The notes beneath the pieces were generated by a model. The model did no database searches, was not told where the DNA came from, and worked only from the letters and a program-made list of their open reading frames with translations. A DNA stretch of 5,512 bases. It comes from Gammaproteobacteria bacterium. Its GTDB lineage: Bacteria; Pseudomonadota; Gammaproteobacteria; Steroidobacterales; Steroidobacteraceae. The translations under genes were made by a program, and so were the position numbers. This document shows positions 1 to 5,512 of the stretch, one piece after another; position 1 is the first letter of the stretch; each line of letters opens with the position of its first letter. The stretch covers positions 1 through 5,512 of the forward strand of contig DAIDKA010000281.1 of assembly GCA_027451085.1 (NCBI GenBank), given 5' to 3'.

Positions 1-1710
1 CCACTGCGGATTGCGCCCGTTGTTGCCGGCCCGCGCACGCAACACGAAGTTGACGATCTCGTTGCGGAAATCTTTGGGGTTGGCGATGCCGGCGGGCTTT
101 TCGATCTTCTCGAGCTCGGCGTTCAGGGCCGCGCGGTCGAACACCTCACCCGTGTCGACGTCGCGGTATTCCTGGTCCTGGATCCAGTAATCGGCGTAGG
201 TCACGTAGCGGTCAAAAATGTTCTGCCCGTACTCGGAATAGCTTTCCAGGTACGCGGTCTGGATTTCCTTGCCGATGAACTCGGCATAGCGCGGCGCGAG
301 GGTTTCCTTGATGTAGCCGACGAACTTCTGCTCGGTTTCCGGAGGAAACTGCTCGCGCTCGATCTGCTGCTCCAGCACATACATCAGGTGCACCGGGTTG
401 GCCGCGACTTCGCTGCTGTCGAAGTTGAAGACCTTGGAAATGATCTTGAAGGCAAAGCGCGTGGAAATGCCGGCCATGCCCTCGTCCACCCCCGCATAGT
501 CGCGGTATTCCTGGATGGACTTGGCCTTGGGGTCGGTATCCTTGAGGCTCTCGCCGTCGTAGACCTGCATCTTGCTGAACAGGCTGGAGTTTTCCGGCTC
601 CTTGAGCCGGGTCAGCACCGAGAACTGCGCCATCATCTTCAGCGCGCCGGGAGCGCAGGGCGCCTTGACCAATGAGGAATTGCGCACCAGTTTCTCGTAG
701 ATTTTGATCTCTTCGGACACTCGCAGGCAGTACGGCACCTTGACGATGTAGATGCGATCGAGGAAGGCTTCGTTGTTCTTGTTGTTGCGGAAGGTCTTCC
801 ACTCGCTTTCATTGCTGTGGGCCAGCACGATGCCGTCGAACGGAATCGCACCGAAGCCTTCGGTACCCTTGAAGTTGCCTTCCTGGGTGGCCGTCAGGAG
901 CGGGTGCAGCACCTTGATGGGGGCCTTGAACATCTCCACGAATTCCAACAGACCCTGGTTGGCCAGGCACAGCCCGCCCGAGTAGCTGTAGGCATCGGGA
1001 TCGTCCTGCGCATAGGTTTCGAGCTTGCGGATGTCCACCTTGCCGACGAGGCTGGAGATGTCCTGGTTGTTCTCATCGCCCGGTTCGGTCTTGGCCACGC
1101 CTGTCTGCTTGAGGATGGAGGGATAGCGCCTGACCACCTTGAACTTGCGGATGTCGCCGCCGAATTCCTCCAGCCGCTTGACGGCCCAGGGCGAGAGGAT
1201 GCGCTGCAGGTAGCGGCGCGGGATGCCGTATTCGCGCTCCAGAATGGCCCCGTCCTCCGCCGGGTCGAACAGGCCCAGCGGCGACTCGTTCACCGGTGAG
1301 CCCTGGATGGCGTAGAACGGCACCTGCTCCATGAGCTGCTTGAGCCGTTCGGCGATGGAACTCTTGCCCCCGCCCACCGGACCCAGCAGGTACAGGATCT
1401 GCTTTTTCTCCTCCAGGCCCTGGGCGGCATGGCGGAAGTAGGACACCACCTGCTCGATGGCGTCCTCCATGCCGTAGAACTCGCGGAACGCTGGATACAG
1501 CTTCATCACCTTGTTGGCGAAGATGCGCGACAGGCGCGGATCACTGCGCGTATCCAGCATTTCCGGTTCGCCGATGGCCTTGAGCATACGCTCGGCCGCC
1601 GTGGCGTAAGCGCCGGGATCACGTTTGCACAACGCCAGGTACTCCTCCAGCGAGAGCACGTCTTCGCGTGTGCGCTCATAGCGGGCGCTGAAGTGGCTGA
1701 TGACATCCAT
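1..1710 (-). CDS. prkA: PrkA/YeaG-type AAA+ serine protein kinase, 3' end cut by window edge
   Basis: The frame opens with ATG at 1710 (MDVISHFSARYERTRE) and stays open for 570 codons to base 1, where it reads GRNPQW. E. coli YeaG is about 644 residues, so roughly the last 70 are missing. The N-terminal AAA+ (PrkA-type) domain has a Walker A GPVGGGKSS at residues 110-118 (lysine 116), a likely Walker B region LLEFVEMF at 254-261, HSNESEW at 298-304 (sensor-like) and FLDR at 316-319 (arginine-finger-like). The C-terminal PrkA domain has AGVDEGM at 406-412 and a conserved stretch ending QDQEYRD at 511-517. Key motifs near both ends and in the middle lie in one frame, so I see no frameshift. The family is cytoplasmic and linked to stationary-phase, nitrogen-starvation and sporulation responses. 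It was named as a Ser/Thr kinase, but kinase versus AAA+ protease or unfoldase activity is debated. The start is supported by a ribosome binding site and by alignment with YeaG. It probably heads its own transcript from the sigma-54 promoter; the usual partners, a DUF444 gene (yeaH) and spoVR, would lie past the left edge. The family call is near certain; the biochemical role is not. Confidence 0.97.
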   Translation of the reverse strand, partial: MDVISHFSARYERTREDVLSLEEYLALCKRDPGAYATAAERMLKAIGEPEMLDTRSDPRLSRIFANKVMKLYPAFREFYGMEDAIEQVVSYFRHAAQGLEEKKQILYLLGPVGGGKSSIAERLKQLMEQVPFYAIQGSPVNESPLGLFDPAEDGAILEREYGIPRRYLQRILSPWAVKRLEEFGGDIRKFKVVRRYPSILKQTGVAKTEPGDENNQDISSLVGKVDIRKLETYAQDDPDAYSYSGGLCLANQGLLEFVEMFKAPIKVLHPLLTATQEGNFKGTEGFGAIPFDGIVLAHSNESEWKTFRNNKNNEAFLDRIYIVKVPYCLRVSEEIKIYEKLVRNSSLVKAPCAPGALKMMAQFSVLTRLKEPENSSLFSKMQVYDGESLKDTDPKAKSIQEYRDYAGVDEGMAGISTRFAFKIISKVFNFDSSEVAANPVHLMYVLEQQIEREQFPPETEQKFVGYIKETLAPRYAEFIGKEIQTAYLESYSEYGQNIFDRYVTYADYWIQDQEYRDVDTGEVFDRAALNAELEKIEKPAGIANPKDFRNEIVNFVLRARAGNNGRNPQW

Positions 1711-1717
1711 GGCGTTA

Positions 1718-1723
1718 CTCCAG
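1718..1723 (-). promoter_or_regulatory. Ribosome binding site of prkA
   Basis: The minus strand reads CTGGAG, then TAACGCC, then ATG. The GGAG core is a good Shine-Dalgarno match and sits 7 nt before the start codon, which supports the start at 1710. Confidence 0.75.
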
Positions 1724-1755
1724 TCGAGTCAGTAAAGCTGTTCAGTCAAAGCATA

Positions 1756-1771
1756 AGCAGGAACCGTGCCA
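1756..1771 (-). promoter_or_regulatory. Sigma-54 (RpoN) -24/-12 promoter of prkA
   Basis: The minus strand reads TGGCACG-GTTC-CTGCT. The sigma-54 consensus is TGGCACG-N4-TTGC(A/T), so the -24 element matches perfectly and the -12 element has one mismatch (C for the first T). The invariant GG (1770-1769) and GC (1758-1757) are separated by exactly 10 nt, as this promoter class requires. The start of transcription would fall at about 1745, giving a leader of roughly 35 nt that contains the ribosome binding site. It points at prkA and no other gene. Sigma-54 promoters need an AAA+ activator bound upstream; E. coli yeaG is known to belong to the nitrogen-starvation response. The match is seen directly; its use in vivo is inferred. 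I found no convincing sigma-70 promoter in the same leader. Confidence 0.8.
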
Positions 1772-1775
1772 CCTG
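1761..1775. repeat. 15-bp direct repeat, copy 1 (over the -24 element)
   Basis: The plus strand reads GAACCGTGCCACCTG, an exact match to 1862-1876. Identity stops abruptly on both sides. This copy contains the -24 box and spacer of the prkA sigma-54 promoter and is followed on the minus strand by a good -12 element. Confidence 0.85.
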
Positions 1776-1861
1776 ATGATGTTACCTGCACTATCAACGC
1801 GGATGACAGACGAGCGGTTCACAGCACACGATAGGCGCATCCGGCAGGAGAGTCACTTCGT

Positions 1862-1876
1862 GAACCGTGCCACCTG
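1862..1876. repeat. 15-bp direct repeat, copy 2 (upstream)
   Basis: This is an exact copy of 1761-1775, offset by 101 bp and in the same orientation. It also carries TGGCACG on the minus strand, but the expected -12 position reads ACGAA, with GA in place of the invariant GC. It is therefore unlikely to be a working sigma-54 promoter. It overlaps the dyad at 1868-1881. Confidence 0.85.
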
Positions 1877-1881
1877 TGGCA
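1868..1881. promoter_or_regulatory. Perfect 14-bp dyad, candidate activator binding site
   Basis: The sequence TGCCAC-CT-GTGGCA is a perfect inverted repeat with 6-bp arms and a 2-bp centre. Its centre lies about 130 bp upstream of the predicted prkA start of transcription, within the usual range for enhancer sites of sigma-54 activators. It does not match the NtrC consensus (GCAC...GTGC arms) well, so the activator cannot be named. It could also be a chance palindrome formed around the repeated TGGCAC motif. Confidence 0.4.
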
Positions 1882-1956
1882 ACGTCAGTACGCACGGCGT
1901 CATTCTTGCCCGGTGGGAAATAGCGGAGCTTCACGACGACCGTATCGGAGGCGGGC

Positions 1957-1993
1957 TCGAGGTGATGTCATCGCCGGTCAGGATCGAGGTGAT
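1957..1993. repeat. Pair of 10-bp direct repeats
   Basis: TCGAGGTGAT occurs at 1957-1966 and again at 1984-1993, 27 bp apart start to start. The second copy also forms an imperfect dyad with ATCAC at 2002-2006 (GTGAT-N8-ATCAC). These sites lie more than 200 bp upstream of the predicted prkA transcription start. They may bind a regulator, but repeats this short can arise by chance. Confidence 0.3.
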
Positions 1994-2015
1994 TGCCTCA
2001 GATCACTCCCCAAGC

Positions 2016-2033
2016 CGGCGCGGACGCGCGCCG
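2016..2033 (-). terminator. GC-rich hairpin after gltD, weak terminator candidate
   Basis: The stem CGGCGCG/CGCGCCG has 7 bp of perfect pairing around a 4-base loop (2023-2026), starting about 77 bases after the gltD stop. On the minus strand it is followed by GCTTGGGG rather than a run of T, so it is not a canonical intrinsic terminator. It could stabilise the 3' end of the gltBD transcript or act with Rho, or mean nothing. No better terminator is visible in the gap. Confidence 0.25.
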
Positions 2034-2110
2034 ATCAACAGCCAGGCGCTTGATTCTTCTCAGTGTTTTTCAGCAGGACGCGGGATGATGCTGCCGGTCA
2101 TGGGTACCTG

Positions 2111-3592
<1,482 letters not shown>

Positions 3593-3600
3593 TGCGATTC

Positions 3601-5512
<1,912 letters not shown>

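Larger units (their letters stand above)
1711..2110. other. 400-bp gap between gltD and prkA with regulatory content
   Basis: This is the only sizeable non-coding stretch. From the gltD side it holds a GC-rich hairpin (2016-2033), a 10-bp direct repeat TCGAGGTGAT (1957-1966 and 1984-1993), the dyad at 1868-1881, the paired 15-bp repeats, the sigma-54 promoter and the prkA leader. It looks less GC-rich than the flanking genes, especially near prkA. A plus-strand open frame (1776-2141) and a minus-strand frame of 57 codons without ATG (1967-1797) cross it. Neither resembles a known protein to me or has a clear ribosome binding site, so I do not call a gene. No tRNA or small-RNA gene is recognisable. 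Confidence 0.7.

Noticed and set aside
212..802. Minus-strand open frame of 196 codons
   Set aside because: It is an alternative frame within prkA; the true frame gives an uninterrupted YeaG-like product while this one gives a Gln/Arg-rich shadow.
817..1299. Plus-strand open frame of 160 codons
   Set aside because: It lies wholly antisense to prkA, whose conserved motifs (HSNESEW, the LLEFVEMF region) are read on the other strand; long antisense frames are expected in GC-rich coding DNA.
1749..1756. Sigma-70-type -10 box (TATGCT) in the prkA leader
   Set aside because: No acceptable -35 element lies 16-18 bp upstream, and the site overlaps the much better sigma-54 match.
1847..1872. Second sigma-54 promoter at the upstream repeat copy
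   Set aside because: The -24 box is perfect, but the -12 position reads ACGAA with GA in place of the invariant GC, so a working promoter is unlikely.
2071..2093. Inverted repeat CAGCA...TGCTG just after gltD as a terminator
   Set aside because: The stem is only 5 bp with a 13-base loop, and on the minus strand it is followed by a run of A, not T.

Overview
The window looks like core chromosome from a GC-rich proteobacterium, most likely a gammaproteobacterium. The PrkA product follows the E. coli YeaG sequence closely along its whole visible length. The two glutamate synthase subunits are of the ordinary bacterial NADPH type. I see no insertion sequence, phage gene, tRNA, rRNA or CRISPR array.

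All three real genes lie on the minus strand and read from high to low coordinates. The 3' part of gltB (large subunit of glutamate synthase, GOGAT) enters from the right edge and stops at 3601. Eight bases later gltD (small subunit) begins at 3592 and ends at 2111. A gap of 400 bp (1711-2110) follows. Then prkA/yeaG, a AAA+ serine protein kinase-type protein, starts at 1710 and runs off the left edge with about 570 codons visible. The long plus-strand open frames are antisense shadows of these genes.

GltB and GltD form one enzyme. GltB makes glutamate from 2-oxoglutarate and glutamine-derived ammonia on FMN and a 3Fe-4S centre, and GltD feeds in electrons from NADPH through FAD and 4Fe-4S clusters. 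PrkA is a stress and starvation protein of uncertain biochemistry.

The most informative non-coding signal is the gap before prkA. It holds a near-consensus sigma-54 (-24/-12) promoter at 1756-1771, followed by a short leader and a good ribosome binding site. The 15 bp covering the -24 element and spacer are repeated exactly 101 bp upstream. There they overlap a perfect 14-bp dyad, at a distance typical of an enhancer site for a sigma-54 activator. With gltBD next door, this suggests prkA is under nitrogen (NtrC-like) or other sigma-54 control. No undescribed system is evident. The regulatory layout of the gap is the part most worth a second look.
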